Below the pieces are notes generated by a model. The model was given only the letters and a program-made list of their open reading frames with translations, was not told the DNA's origin and did not search any database. A DNA stretch of 64,000 nucleotides, from the NCBI GenBank assembly GCA_965153355.1, contig OZ231127.1, forward strand, positions 20,460,001 through 20,524,000, read 5' to 3'. Each line of letters starts with the position of its first letter. Position 1 is the stretch's first letter. Of the stretch, positions 36,661 through 46,935 are shown piece by piece. The stretch comes from Flaccisagitta enflata (Eukaryota > Chaetognatha > Sagittoidea > Aphragmophora). A program made the translations under genes and the position numbers.

Positions 36661-36797
36661 TTTGTTTAAAAAAAAAAAAAATTTTTTTTTTTTTTTTTTT
36701 TTTTTTGTTTTTTGTTTTTTGTTTTTTGTTTTTTGTTTTTTGTTTTTTGTTTTTTGTTTTTTGTTTTTTGTTTTTTGTTTTTTGTTTTTTTTTTTTG
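36661..36797. repeat. (TTTTTTG)n microsatellite
   Basis: A-run/T-run (36668-36705) then about 13 units of TTTTTTG. Confidence 0.96.
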
Positions 36798-37726
36798 AAA
36801 AACGAATGAGTTAAAGCTTTTATAAACAAAAGAACATAGAGAGGAAGAAAAAGAAACAAACAAGGATACTCATGTTTGTACATTCAGTTACCGTTTTAAT
36901 GAGATGACACTTAACAGTCATTGTTTAAGACTTGAGGCTAATTCACTGCCTTCTTCAACTAGTATCATTGATTTAGTTTATGTAAGACGCATCCAAGATA
37001 GCGCCACAAGATGGTGCTTAAGACGGCCATGTGAATGTCCACCCGGTCATTGTTTTGAATTTTGAGACAGTCCTACTCACAACTAAAAGGTATGATCCCG
37101 CTGCATAGCTTAGGGTAAGAATTTTAAATATTTTTCTGCTTCAACTTAGCCACTTTTGTAGGATTTGATCATTGTTACCATACTACCAGGAAGGCCGAGG
37201 GAACTGTAAATCGCGTCTATTCGTTGACACATGCAGAACAGGTTTTATTGGGATGTATGCAAAGTATGCAGATTGTGCAGAGTGCTACTGTATACTGTAA
37301 ATTCAGTATTCAGAGTATGCATATCGATTTTGGTCTCAGGTGGTCTTGGGACAGAAGGCCTATTGATTCTTACAAAACATTTAAATGCCGGCATAAAATA
37401 GTTTAAGAGGAAATATAGACCCCTTTCCCATGGCACCATCCTCCAGATCAGACATGCAAACATATGTATGTATATATACATTTTTTTTTTTAAATGCTCT
37501 GTAATTTAATTGTACAATTGTTTGTTTCAGTCACCATGGTTAAGTGAATTGTCGACTGCAAGTTGTGTTGCTGGGCCCATCGTGGAGTCACTTGTAAATT
37601 TTGCCACTATTTGTCCATCGATCGCGCCGCGATTTGATGATGTCCTGCAACAAGGGAATTTTCAATGACAATTTCATTTGTTAGAGTTAATTTACCGTTT
37701 AGTGAGTAGCTGAGAGGTTTCTCACC
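36798..37726. other. No gene; 3' flank of the ankyrin pair
   Basis: AT-rich sequence with no supported exon. On the minus strand CCCAATAAAACC at 37241-37252 is a possible poly(A) signal about 480 bp beyond the broken ankyrin frame. Confidence 0.35.
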
Positions 37727-38898
37727 CTAATAGAATTGCAGGTATTCTAACAGAGACGTCGGCAATTTAAAGGTTTTCACACTCTCTCTACTGGGTATCT
37801 TAATCTACTGGCCAACGCTTTTTTAATGGTTTTCCTAGAAAGTGATTTTAAAGAAGGCACTTTGCTCGATAACTGAATGGCTTTGAGCCAAAAGGGTTTT
37901 TTTCTGGTGCAGTTTCTAAACCACTTTCGTTTCACCACAAAGCCATATTCAAAGAAAAGGTATAGCAATGTTATCCTTTCACTGTAGAGGGCAGCCAATA
38001 TTGCTGATGCTGTATCGGTGACTAATCCACGCATTGTAAATGCGCCTAAAATACATGGATCAGCCCCGCCTTTGGTCAAAATTTGTATGATCTCATCATT
38101 TTTCGAGTTCAAAATACTATAATAGATAGCCGTCAGTCCGAACATGTTTTTGTCATTAATGTCCAGTGTTGGTATTTCCAGTAAAGTTTTCAATAGCATT
38201 GGATCGTCCAATGTTACAATTTTAAAAAGAGGTGTGATGCCCTCGTAATTTGCCTCATTAGCCTGAATGTTGTAATTTGCAAGTACTCTAATGAGTCATG
38301 TGGTAACCTCATGGTCCCGTCTATATATGCATTCCAAAAGGGGGGTATTTCCTTTGGCATTTTTGTGGTTGGGTGATGCGCCGTTTTCAAGCAATTTTGA
38401 GATAGGGTTGACTATATCTATGGTTCGATTTTTCAGTAAAAAATGAAGTGGACACTGATTCCAATCAATCCACAAGTGAAGCCCAAGGCAATTTTTCCAA
38501 AAATGAAAGTTTTCTAGGTAAAAAGCAATCGTTTCTTCATTTCCGCATTCCATGGCTGTCATAAATGGGGTATATTTGTAGGCATTTGTTTTTTCAATAT
38601 CAGCGCCACTAGATAGTAACATTTTCATAGCAGGCAGATTATTGTGTATGGTAGCAAAATGAAGGGGTGTGTTGAGAATCGGGGAAGCTGATTTATTAAC
38701 ATTTAGGCCAGCTTGCAGGAGCAAGCACAATACTTTGTTTTTATCATTGCTAACTGCAAGTGATAAGGGGTCATTTTTTGCTATTTCAGGTAATTTGGCA
38801 AGTTTTTTAATTTTTTGTAAGTCATTCGATTTTACTGCTCCTACAAATTGGAGCCAATAGCTTTCTTTGTCATTTTCTTTTTCACAAGCGCACGCCAT
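37727..38898 (-). pseudogene. Ankyrin/SOCS-box protein, broken copy
   Basis: A minus-strand frame starts at ATG 38898 (MACACEKENDKESYW) and runs through ankyrin repeats (NTPLHFATIHNNLPAMKMLL at about codon 77; YTPFMTAMECG; GNTPLLECIYRRDHE; FGLTAIYYSILN). Codon 201 is an in-frame TGA (38298-38296); beyond it the same frame continues with ankyrin-like sequence (YEGITPLFKIV) for 172 codons. Near its end PSLKSLSRKTIKKAL looks like a SOCS BC-box, but the frame stops at 37777. A 2-base shift in GAGAGAGTGTG (about 37778-37788) would give LPTSLLEYLQFY and a stop at 37727, the expected Cul5-box part. So the family fold is visible and broken twice. ASB-type proteins recruit substrates to Elongin-BC/Cullin-5 ligases. 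Pseudogene, variant allele, or assembly errors are all possible; 38296 could also be read through. Confidence 0.78.
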
Positions 38899-40174
38899 CT
38901 GGGTAAGGGTAGGATAATGGGTTAAGAATAAAATTAGTTATTTTACTAGGCAATTCGAGTTGCTGTACCTTGTTCCTGGTCACACTACCTTTAGCTAAAA
39001 CAAGTTGACTTCTAATAGCATATTGAGCTAAGTTAGACAAGGATGGCGCCAGTCTATAGTAGTCTTTCCACTTGATCTCTGGGTGTTTACCCGTTAAAAT
39101 ATCCTTACAATGCTTACTTTTTTCCAATTTGAAACCTACATGCAGCATGAGATTTGCTGCAGCATAAAATCTTTCCTCAATAGCATGGTCAAATGGTAAT
39201 TTCCGGCACCACAGACTTTTGATATTTAATCTAGCACCCGAGCTTAGGAGGATTTTTATTATCTCTAAATTTCCATTTTCGATTGCACAATCTAAGGGGG
39301 TCATTTTATCCTTCCCAAGGCGATTCATGTTAATTCCATCCTGATTAAGCATCAACTTCAGTGCTTTTATTGCATTTGTTATAGCTAAGAAATGTAAAAC
39401 AGTGTTGCCATATTGATCCTTAGCATTTGGTTCAAATTTACCGTCTAGCAGTCTTTTTTCTTTTAATCTCAAAATTAATTTTAAAAGTTGGGCTGTAATT
39501 TCATTGTCACCTGTCGATGCCACTCTTACTAAAAATCGATCACTTTCACCAAAACGTGGGGTGACAGTTACAGGTTTTGTAATATTCGCACCCATAAGCA
39601 ACAATTTTTTGAAACTATTTGCATTTCTCAATTTATGATTATCTGCTAGGAGCCCAAGCAAGGTCATTCCGTATTTCCCATATCTATCATTTATGATGCA
39701 TCTGCTGACTGAGCCACTTATTTTTCTTTGTACAAATTTGACAAAACATTCGTCGCCATAATACATAGCTAAAGAGATAGCATTATGTTGCTCAAAATTT
39801 TTCCATGTAAGATTTGCTCCATTTTCAATTAGCCATTGTGCTACTGTATGAGGTCGGCATTTTATGGCATAATGTAACGCCGTTCCATCTTTTTTAGTGC
39901 TAAAATTTATGTTGTAGCCTGAGTCTAGTATAAATCTTGCAGTGGTAATATTTCGCCAAACTACAGCCAAATGAAGAGGTATCACTCTTCTCCTAGCTCT
40001 GAATACTACATCTTTCATTATTATCTCAATGTGTTTCCTGCAAGCTATTCTTATAGCTTCATGAGCTGTTTTTTCTTTATTACGGTTAGACATATTTTTC
40101 CATTCAATTTCAGCATCCGCATAATTCAAACCACAAGGGCAAACTAAATTGCACAATTTGGATGAAAGGTCCAT
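38882..40174 (-). CDS. Ankyrin-repeat SOCS-box (ASB-like) protein
   Basis: 430 codons, single exon, ATG at 40174 (MDLSSKLCNLVCPCGLNYAD), the first Met in frame, after an AT-rich leader. The N-terminus has a Cys-rich CPCG. Ankyrin repeats begin near residue 62 (IPLHLAVVWRNITTARFIL), continue (GTALHYAIKCRPHTVAQWLI) and return near residues 258-325 (GNTVLHFLAITNAIKALKLM; MTPLDCAIENGNLEIIKILL). The C-terminus has SLSNLAQYAIRSQL (378-391) and LELPSKITNFIL (406-417), matching the BC-box and LPxP Cul5-box parts of a SOCS box. By family knowledge such proteins are substrate receptors of Elongin-BC/Cullin-5 ubiquitin ligases in the cytosol; the substrate is unknown. The last 17 nt overlap the start of the broken paralogue. 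A 70-nt alternative intron (AACAAG/GTACAG to TTACCCAG/ATGG) could fuse the two frames but would cut the SOCS box. ASB assignment is inferred from architecture. Confidence 0.88.
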   Translation of the reverse strand: MDLSSKLCNLVCPCGLNYADAEIEWKNMSNRNKEKTAHEAIRIACRKHIEIIMKDVVFRARRRVIPLHLAVVWRNITTARFILDSGYNINFSTKKDGTALHYAIKCRPHTVAQWLIENGANLTWKNFEQHNAISLAMYYGDECFVKFVQRKISGSVSRCIINDRYGKYGMTLLGLLADNHKLRNANSFKKLLLMGANITKPVTVTPRFGESDRFLVRVASTGDNEITAQLLKLILRLKEKRLLDGKFEPNAKDQYGNTVLHFLAITNAIKALKLMLNQDGINMNRLGKDKMTPLDCAIENGNLEIIKILLSSGARLNIKSLWCRKLPFDHAIEERFYAAANLMLHVGFKLEKSKHCKDILTGKHPEIKWKDYYRLAPSLSNLAQYAIRSQLVLAKGSVTRNKVQQLELPSKITNFILNPLSYPYPDGVRL

Positions 40175-40299
40175 TTTGCTTAATTTTTTCCTAGTTGTTT
40201 ACTTAGTAATTTATTTTTGTAATTTATTTTTCTATCTGCAGTTTTGTACAAGCAAAAAAAAAAAATTTTGGCACCCAGCAATATTGTCCTACTACTATT
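40175..40299 (-). promoter_or_regulatory. Upstream region of the ASB-like gene
   Basis: AT-rich 125 bp before the ATG on the minus strand with an A/T-run near 40253-40266. It probably holds leader or promoter; I see no clear TATA or initiator motif. Confidence 0.25.
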
Positions 40300-40579
40300 T
40301 TACTGTAACTCTAATCGATCAGGCTTTTGTAAATTGTCTCGGTTTCTTAATTGTTTACCTTCAATAAGGTTCTGTTGATTTCCGGTCTTGCTTTCTGCCG
40401 AGTTTTCCGTTGGATCCTTGCACGATTTTCGTTCGCGTTTTTTACGTTGGCGCTGAGGCGTACGTATTTCTTCCTGCTGAGGTTCAGGCTGTAGTTATGG
40501 CAATTGTTTATCCTGGTTTGTATTTTGTTCAGCGCCGAAGCCGTTTTTGCTTTCCCCATCTGCTGTTGCTGTTGTTGTT

Positions 40580-40621
<42 letters not shown>

Positions 40622-40644
40622 TGCCACGTTTGCTCTTTCTTGCT

Positions 40645-40690
<46 letters not shown>
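40300..40690 (-). pseudogene. Possible Gln/Glu/Lys-rich coding fragment
   Basis: One minus-strand frame leaves the CAG/CTG repeat as ADGESKNGFGAEQNTNQDKQ, meets a TAA (about 40495), and continues in the same frame as QPEPQQEEIRTPQRQRKKR, SCKDPTENSAESKTGNQQ, NLIEGKQLRNRDNLQ. The charged, Gln-rich composition and a nuclear-localisation-like RQRKKRERK look coding, but the in-frame stop and the neighbouring gap leave it doubtful. I do not recognise a family; it could be repeat-flank by chance. Confidence 0.25.
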
Positions 40691-40692
<2 letters not shown>

Positions 40693-40693
40693 A
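40578..40693. repeat. (AGC)n microsatellite, two blocks
   Basis: (AGC)n at about 40579-40618 and 40648-40692 separated by ATATGCCACGTTTGCTC-type sequence. Confidence 0.95.
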
Positions 40694-40703
40694 NNNNNNN
40701 NNN
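40694..40703. other. Assembly gap (10 N)
   Basis: Ten N directly after the second AGC block; true gap length unknown. Sequence on either side need not be adjacent in the genome. Confidence 0.99.
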
Positions 40704-40764
40704 CTTGTGCATGCAACTATAAATTAAAAAGAAATGAAACAAGGTCAACAAATGTTAGGCGCAT

Positions 40765-41128
40765 GGTAATAAAGGTAATAAAGGTAATTAAGGTAATTAG
40801 GGTAATTAAGGTAATTACAGTAATAAAGGTAAGGGTAATAAAGGTAAAGGTACCTTAAGTACCCAAGAGTACCCTTAAGTACCCAAAACGACCCTAAAGT
40901 ACCCAAAAGTACCTAAAGTACCAAAAGTAGTCTAAAGTTAACAAACATACCCTTAAGTATCTAATGTACCCTAAAGTACCTTAAAGAACCCTTAAGTACC
41001 GTAAAGTACCCAAAAGCACCTAAAGAAACCTATAGCACCCTAAAATACCTATAGTACCCTAAAGTACCCTGCAGTATCCTAGAGTAACTTAAAGTACCTT
41101 TAAGTACCCTAAAATACCTATAAAATGA
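40765..41128. repeat. Degenerate GGTAAT / AAAGTACCC minisatellites
   Basis: (GGTAATAAA / GGTAATTAA)n at 40765-40850, then units of TAAAGTACCC or TTAAGTACCC (10-11 bp) to 41128. Confidence 0.92.
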
Positions 41129-41154
41129 AGATTTAGGCTATATTTCAAAAAAAT

Positions 41155-41212
41155 TACCGACAGACCGACCAACTGACTCAGTTGCTTCTAGAGTCGCGTT
41201 CACACAACAAAA
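41155..41212 (-). mobile_element. Stem-loop element fragment, hairpin end
   Basis: CCGACAGACCGACCAACTGAC, GTTGCTTCTAGAGTCGCG, TTCACACAACA, A-run; hairpin decayed. Confidence 0.5.
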
Positions 41213-41216
41213 AATG

Positions 41217-41745
41217 TCATCCAAGGATCGCATATGGTTAGTAGTACCCATTGCCCTGCTGTAATGGTGTTTCCAGATGATGGGATGGGAGCGTGGCAGC
41301 AGCACCACAGGGTTTATGTCTTGTAGACCACAGGGGTGAACCATTTCATACATCTGTCTGTGACTGATTTTGGTATATGAGCCATTTAGGTGGGCGTTTT
41401 TTTATGAAGCTTAGATTTGTGCCTGAACACACACATTTGAACGTTGAGGCTAGGAATTTGACCCTATATGCCTTATGGCTGGGATTAGGGCCTATGAACT
41501 TGGATCTGAGTCTTGAGGCTGGGATTTGGGCCATCAGGCGAATATTTGGTTTAACAGGTCAGGTTTTAGGCCAACAGGTTGGGATGTGGATCAAAAAGCT
41601 TAGATTTTGGTCAAGAGCCAGGAGTTTGGGCTAACAAGCTTAGATTTGGACCTTGAATCCTTGAGGGGGGGTCGGATATGCATACAGAAGGGTCATCCCT
41701 AGGTTTTACAAGACATTGGGTCTTTTGGGCCGTTGCCAAAAAATG
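41217..41745 (+). mobile_element. Composite element copy 5
   Basis: Left end GTCATCCAAGGATCGCATAT, GGTTAGTAGTACCCATTGCC, CTGCTG; inner arm CAGCAGCACCACAGGGTTTA and TGTCTTGTAGACCACAGGGG; a degenerate core of about 23-bp GGGATTTGGGCC-type units; right arm GGTTTTACAAGACATTGGGT, CTTTTGGGCCGTTGCC. An older copy than that at 24163. Confidence 0.75.
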
Positions 41746-42066
41746 TTTCATGAAATTCTTACCTTTACAAAATGTAGGACTTCAATCTCTGCTCACTTTC
41801 TCAATTGAAACAATCAGTGGGTCAAATGAAAAAGTTTTATTGCTTTAGCAATCATCCACATGCATTCTGAGCAAATTTATTAAGCTTAGCACGATTGCCC
41901 CAGACAAGAAAAGGATTTTGGTCTGACCCACAAACAAATTAGACAAGCAAATTAAGTTTATCACTTAGGTCTCCTTAAATTTATGATTTGATCACTATTC
42001 TTTCACCTCTAGGTCGGATCTTTTGTGTGCTTGTAACAGCAGCTATCGTTGTAACCAAAAGAAGTC

Positions 42067-42072
<6 letters not shown>
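41746..42072. other. No gene seen
   Basis: Unique AT-rich sequence. Confidence 0.4.

Positions 42073-42118
<46 letters not shown>
42073..42118. repeat. (CT)n microsatellite
   Basis: About 23 CT units. Confidence 0.96.
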
Positions 42119-42122
<4 letters not shown>

Positions 42123-42349
42123 TCATGACAAAAAAAAAAATAAAGACCAAACGTGATACCATACAGGTGGTAAAGAGCAGTAATGCAGGTGGGCAGGGGC
42201 AATTGACATAGACATGTGATTACGCAAGGTGTAATAAGGTGTTTTTCTTTTAATTCTGAATAGACCATTACTTAGAATCTAAAAACACAAAAAGTGCATA
42301 CATCATTGTCTATTACCCTTCCCGATAAAGAGTGCAGGACTATACTTTC

Positions 42350-42548
42350 TGTTCATCCATTCATCTGTCTGTCCATCAGTCTATCCATCTGTCTGTCCAT
42401 CCATCTATCTGTTGATTGGTTTTCCAATTTCTTTTTCGAAGTTGTTTTGCTTTTTTAGCTCACTGTCCCTGCCCAAATGCCCCAGACATATTCATTCACT
42501 GCCTGAGCCCACCCGCACGCCCCTGGGGCAGCCATGTATCCACCCTTG
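42350..42548 (+). mobile_element. Stem-loop element, degraded
   Basis: CATCTGTCTGTCCATCAGTC tetranucleotides, TTAGCTCACTGTCCCTGCCC, CACCCGCACGCCCCTGGGGC, AGCCATGTATCCACCC. The hairpin end is not visible. A reverse far-end scrap (GGTGGGCAGGGGCAATTG) lies at 42188-42206. Confidence 0.65.
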
Positions 42549-43467
42549 ATTTGGTAAAGTCAAAGACAACCTTGGGACTTTTTTTATATAGACCCTTTAA
42601 TATGACCTCAATGAAAGAAATGAATCAAAATGACCGACAATAATATTGGGCAAATCATGATTTTTATCGGAGAGCCACCCAGACATATTTATGAGCGCTC
42701 AAAAATATGTTTGGGCAAACCACTGTAGGCCGAATTTAGGACCAAAGAAAAATTGAGTAATAAAAAAAAAAATTAAAAAAAAAATTTTTTATCTTTTATT
42801 AATAGGCAATAGGCATGCAATTGTACACTTTGCCATGTCCATGTCTTTGTCATGTTGGATGGTCCATTTGTCTGTTGTTCCATCACATTTTTGAATAGCA
42901 AGTAGTTTTTGCATAACTGTTCTTGGACAACCATCAATAACTGGATTTTTGTGTTTCTGACCTAATTCAATTTGAATGTATTCATTTCACTTTTTTTTTA
43001 AATTCTGATGATGAGATTTTTTTTCATTACAAGGTTTGTTCATTCCATTTTAGTCACATAAACTGTACAACTTGGTATGTCCCACAAATGAATAGATGGT
43101 TGGTGCGTCAGAAAATTGGTTTGTAACACTCAGGTGTTTTTTATATTTCTTAGTATTTTTTGATATTTTCTTGATATTTTTTTTTATTTCTTGGTGAGAA
43201 TGTTAGAATTGTTATCACTGCCCCTGCCTACCCACTCTCAACATGAGTAGTTTTTTACCTATTTTCTTGTGTATACTGTACAAACTATTAAGTGTATGTA
43301 AAAACCAAAGATTAATATGCACATTGAGGCTCCGAACCACTGTAGTCCTTAAGAGGCTTTGGCGTTTGGTCAAATTCGAACTAAAATCACTAGCTCGGAG
43401 CAACATAGACCATGCCACTTGTTCACCCAACTCATGGGTCAAATACCCAGTGGTTCAACAAGAAGCG
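42549..43467. other. No gene seen
   Basis: AT-rich unique sequence; A/T homopolymers near 42763-42790 and 43165-43195. Confidence 0.4.
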
Positions 43468-43475
43468 AAACAGAA

Positions 43476-43557
<82 letters not shown>
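43468..43557. repeat. (GA)n microsatellite
   Basis: About 44 GA units with an AAAG break near 43490. Confidence 0.96.
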
Positions 43558-43560
<3 letters not shown>

Positions 43561-43656
43561 ATAAATCGAACCTGACCTGACCTGAAAAGTTTTGATTCAT
43601 TGTCGTCTGCGCACGCGGTGATCAGACTTCATGAGAATAGGGTACGATCGCGCGGG

Positions 43657-44078
<422 letters not shown>

Positions 44079-44164
44079 GACAGATATAGAAAGACATAGA
44101 GAGAGAGAGATATTGTGAAGACACACAGACAGATTGAGAGATAGACATTAACAAGCTTGGGCGG

Positions 44165-44300
44165 ACAACATAAAGAGTCATCAGGGCTATATTGGCGGAA
44201 GCGTAACAGACACACCAACCAGTGGACAGACGGATGGAGGGATGGACCAATGGACCAACAGACAGACCCTCTTATGGAGATGCAATGAAGCATCTTAAAA
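44165..44300 (-). mobile_element. Stem-loop element, GATGC subtype
   Basis: GGACAGACGGATGGAGGGAT tetranucleotides, GACCCTCTTATGGA, hairpin GATGC-AATGAA-GCATC (44279-44294), TTAAAAG. Far end uncertain (GGCGGAAGCGTAACAGAC at about 44195). Confidence 0.6.
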
Positions 44301-44349
44301 GAAACAACATTTGAGCGGTAGTGACATAGACCAGGGAATTAAAAGAAAG

Positions 44350-44454
<105 letters not shown>

Positions 44455-44574
44455 ACAGATAGACAGACAAAAACGACAAACAGACTGACTGACAAACAGA
44501 CCGACTGAAAACCAGACTGACTGACTGAGACGAAAAGACAGACAAAAAATAGACAGATGTAGACAGAGACAGAC

Positions 44575-44602
44575 ATTGGCCCTTTGAGACCGCTGCCCCA
44601 AA
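44575..44602 (-). mobile_element. Composite element arm scrap
   Basis: ATTGGCCCTTTGAGACCGCT then GCCCCAAAAG, an isolated inner arm embedded in CAGA repeats. Confidence 0.5.
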
Positions 44603-44615
44603 AGGACTGACAGGC

Positions 44616-44646
<31 letters not shown>

Positions 44647-44674
44647 GACAGTCAGAAATAGACAGACAGAACTA

Positions 44675-44792
44675 CGCCAAGTAGGCCAATTAGGTGCGAC
44701 GTATGGATCATGAAATGATTGCGTTACCTGACCGACAGACCAACAAACGGACACAGCCAGGTAAAGAGGTGCTTTATGGCACCTAAAAAGAA
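44675..44792 (-). mobile_element. Stem-loop element, AGGTGC subtype
   Basis: GCCAAGTAGGCCAATTAGG with far arm AGGTGC (44692-44697), GACCGACAGACCAAC, GGACACAGCCAGGTAAAG, hairpin AGGTGC-TTTATG-GCACCT (44767-44784), AAAAAG. The hairpin is perfect and shares no bases with the AGTCGCG type, yet the far arm matches it. Confidence 0.75.
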
Positions 44793-44903
44793 AGCGGGAA
44801 GGAAGAGTAGGGCACAGGGTCATGGGTATTGAAAATCAAAAGGCATTGTTTTGGCAGATTGAGCCATGGAAGAAACCTAATGAGCTGAGGTCGTTTAGAC
44901 AAA

Positions 44904-45014
<111 letters not shown>

Positions 45015-45264
45015 GGGCAATGGCATAAAAGTGAAGAAAATGAAGGTAAGAGTGACATATGCGCGTGGAAAATCATAATCTTAAGACGGCAACAATTGCT
45101 CATCGATTCTCTTGTAAAAAATTCTTCTGTCCATTTTCACCGTGGAAATTTCAAAATTCCTACTAAAAATCATAAAACTTACTGCATCGGTCAGTGCCTT
45201 CAAGATGGCGAGCTTCTCAAGAATTTTCTGGATGGAGATTCTGATACCTATGTAAGTAAACAGG

Positions 45265-45387
45265 GGACTTGTGGTCTCAATATCGTTGCGGATGAGTGGG
45301 CAGGGGCACTTTTCAACTCGGTAACTCCCAACGGACCAACAGATGGACAAAGCCTCTCATTGAGTTGCGTGTTCTCAACAAAAAAAG
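45265..45387 (-). mobile_element. Stem-loop element, GTTG subtype
   Basis: Far part ATCGTTGCGGATGAGTGGGC then AGGGGCAC (far arm GTTGCG 45285-45290), AACGGACCAACAGATGGACA, AAGCCTCTCATTGA, hairpin GTTG-CGTGTTCT-CAAC (45364-45379), A-run. Confidence 0.7.
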
Positions 45388-45396
45388 GAATACATA

Positions 45397-46006
45397 CTAC
45401 CTAGGAAATAAATATAGAACCAACAGAGGAATTGTTTGATTTCCCATTCTTACATCACATAAAACATTCTACTGAGAGTACTAGTATTTCAAATAACCTT
45501 TTTCTTAATTATTTCATCCGGTTTAACCTTCGGGAGGCAATTCGCAAACCATTTTTTTGTTTAATCATGCTATTGTTCCACTGCTTTAGTTATACTTTTA
45601 TGGACTAATTATTTCAAAGACATGTTTTTCTTTTTTCGCTTGTCATTTCTAATCGGCTAGAGCTACAGTTACCAGATTAAGCTGATCTTGTAGATTTTTT
45701 AACATAGATTAATTTGCTTTTTTTTAAAAACTCTCTAGCCTATCCGGAAGCCGAGATGATCTAAGTTAAAGGTGTCCCTAATTTACTCTTAATCCTACTT
45801 CATCAATTATTTTGCAAATTTCAAAATGACTGGTTTCACTCTTTTGCTTGTCATTTTTGAACGAAAAAAGCTACAGGTACCAGATTGCGCTCATTTTGTA
45901 GATTTTTTGATGTAGATTAATTTGAGCTTTTTACAAAGTTATCTGGCGTTTTTTAAAGCTGAGATATTTTAAGTAGAAGTTGGTTCTATATTTATTTCCT
46001 AGGTAG
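45397..46006 (+). mobile_element. Tc1/mariner-like MITE, 610 bp
   Basis: Perfect 28-bp inverted termini beginning CTACCTAGGAAATAAATATA, flanked on both sides by TA (45395-45396, 46007-46008), the target signature of Tc1/mariner. Two direct internal copies of about 145 bp (about 45630-45775 and 45838-45985) share GCTTGTCATTT, GAGCTACAG, TACCAGATT, TGTAGATTTTTT and ATAGATTAATTTG. No transposase. A related inverted scrap lies near 46990-47060. Confidence 0.92.
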
Positions 46007-46029
46007 TAGAGCCAATTTGACCGATATGT

Positions 46030-46190
46030 GTGCCTGATTGCTGTTGTCATTTTGCATAGTCTGTCTGTAAGTTGGTGGGGGGGGGGTCTTTGGCCTCACT
46101 GCTCCTGCAAAATAGCTCTAGTAACCTAAAATAAGGCCCCTGCCCACTAGCACGCGACGGGGTCAGCCATGTACCTGGTATTTTTTCTTA
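46030..46190 (+). mobile_element. Stem-loop element, partial
   Basis: GTCTGTCTGTAAGTTGG, GGCCTCACTGCTCCTGCAAA, GCCCCTGCCCACTAGCACGC, GACGGGGTCAGCCATGTACC. Far end present (GCACGCGAC), hairpin end replaced. Confidence 0.7.
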
Positions 46191-46562
46191 AGTTTGTTGA
46201 AAAGTTGTTTCCTAATTAGCGCCCTGATTCATTTTACTCTCCAATTACCGTCCCTTTATGATATTTAAGCGCTCTCTTATCCCATGTCATTCACAATTAA
46301 TGCTAATCAAAAATATAAGAATCAAGAAGAAATGTACAGTTGAGCTTCACTAAAGAGCATACCAAGGGACTGGGCGAAATTATGCCTTAAAGTTAAACTG
46401 CCTTATTGTCAACATAGAAAGAACTAAAAAATCTCTAAACAGACTGCAAGTTTTATGCCTTTTAAGCAGGCATCCCTTATCAGTGGGTGCGCTCTAGCGG
46501 TGCGCCTCTGTCTCAACCCCAACCTAACATGTGCCCTTCTCTTTCAAAAATGATCCATCTGA
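46191..46562. other. No gene seen
   Basis: Unique sequence. Confidence 0.4.
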
Positions 46563-46822
46563 CTTTTTAGTTGCGTGCTGCAAGACTCTAGAAGCCACTT
46601 TTTGGTCCCTAGGTCCGTCCGTCCTTCCGTCCGTTGGTCACAAATCACTTTAAGGCATTTTTTGCGTTCTTTACACTTTTAAACATTAGAGAATGCACTG
46701 GGAGGTACAGACCACTTACTTAAGGGTCATTTTTAAAATTCCAGTCAGTCTGCCTGTCTGTCTGTTCGACCTTTTGTGAAATGCCGACTCACGCGACTTA
46801 GGTCTAATGACCTTGTTTTATA
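46563..46822 (+). mobile_element. Stem-loop element, divergent
   Basis: TTTTTAGTTGCGTGCTGCAAG, ACTCTAGAAGCCACTTTTTG, GTCCGTCCGTCC; far part GCCGACTCACGCGACTTAGG and ACCTTGTTTT. The middle is longer than in the typical copies. Confidence 0.6.
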
Positions 46823-46849
46823 ATGTCCTTAAAAAAACTATTGCCATGC

Positions 46850-46935
46850 TCCTAATCCGGCGTAACAGGCAATGAGCGACCCTTGCATGACTTGTGGTAT
46901 CTTTATCTATCTGTCTGTCTGTCTGTCATTCATTT
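46850..46935 (-). mobile_element. Composite end scrap and (CTGT)n
   Basis: AACAGGCAATGAGCGACCC and TTGCATGACTTG resemble the reverse left terminus; short (CTGT)n follows at 46911-46927. Confidence 0.4.

Noticed and set aside
38930-39000. Splitting the intact ankyrin frame with a 70-nt intron as its main form
   Set aside because: The unspliced frame already encodes a complete SOCS-box-like tail; splicing would destroy it, so I kept it as an alternative only.
45096-45404. 102-codon frame (SSVHFHRGNFKIPTKNHK)
   Set aside because: Its second half runs into a stem-loop element and an A-run; no splice site or domain supports it.
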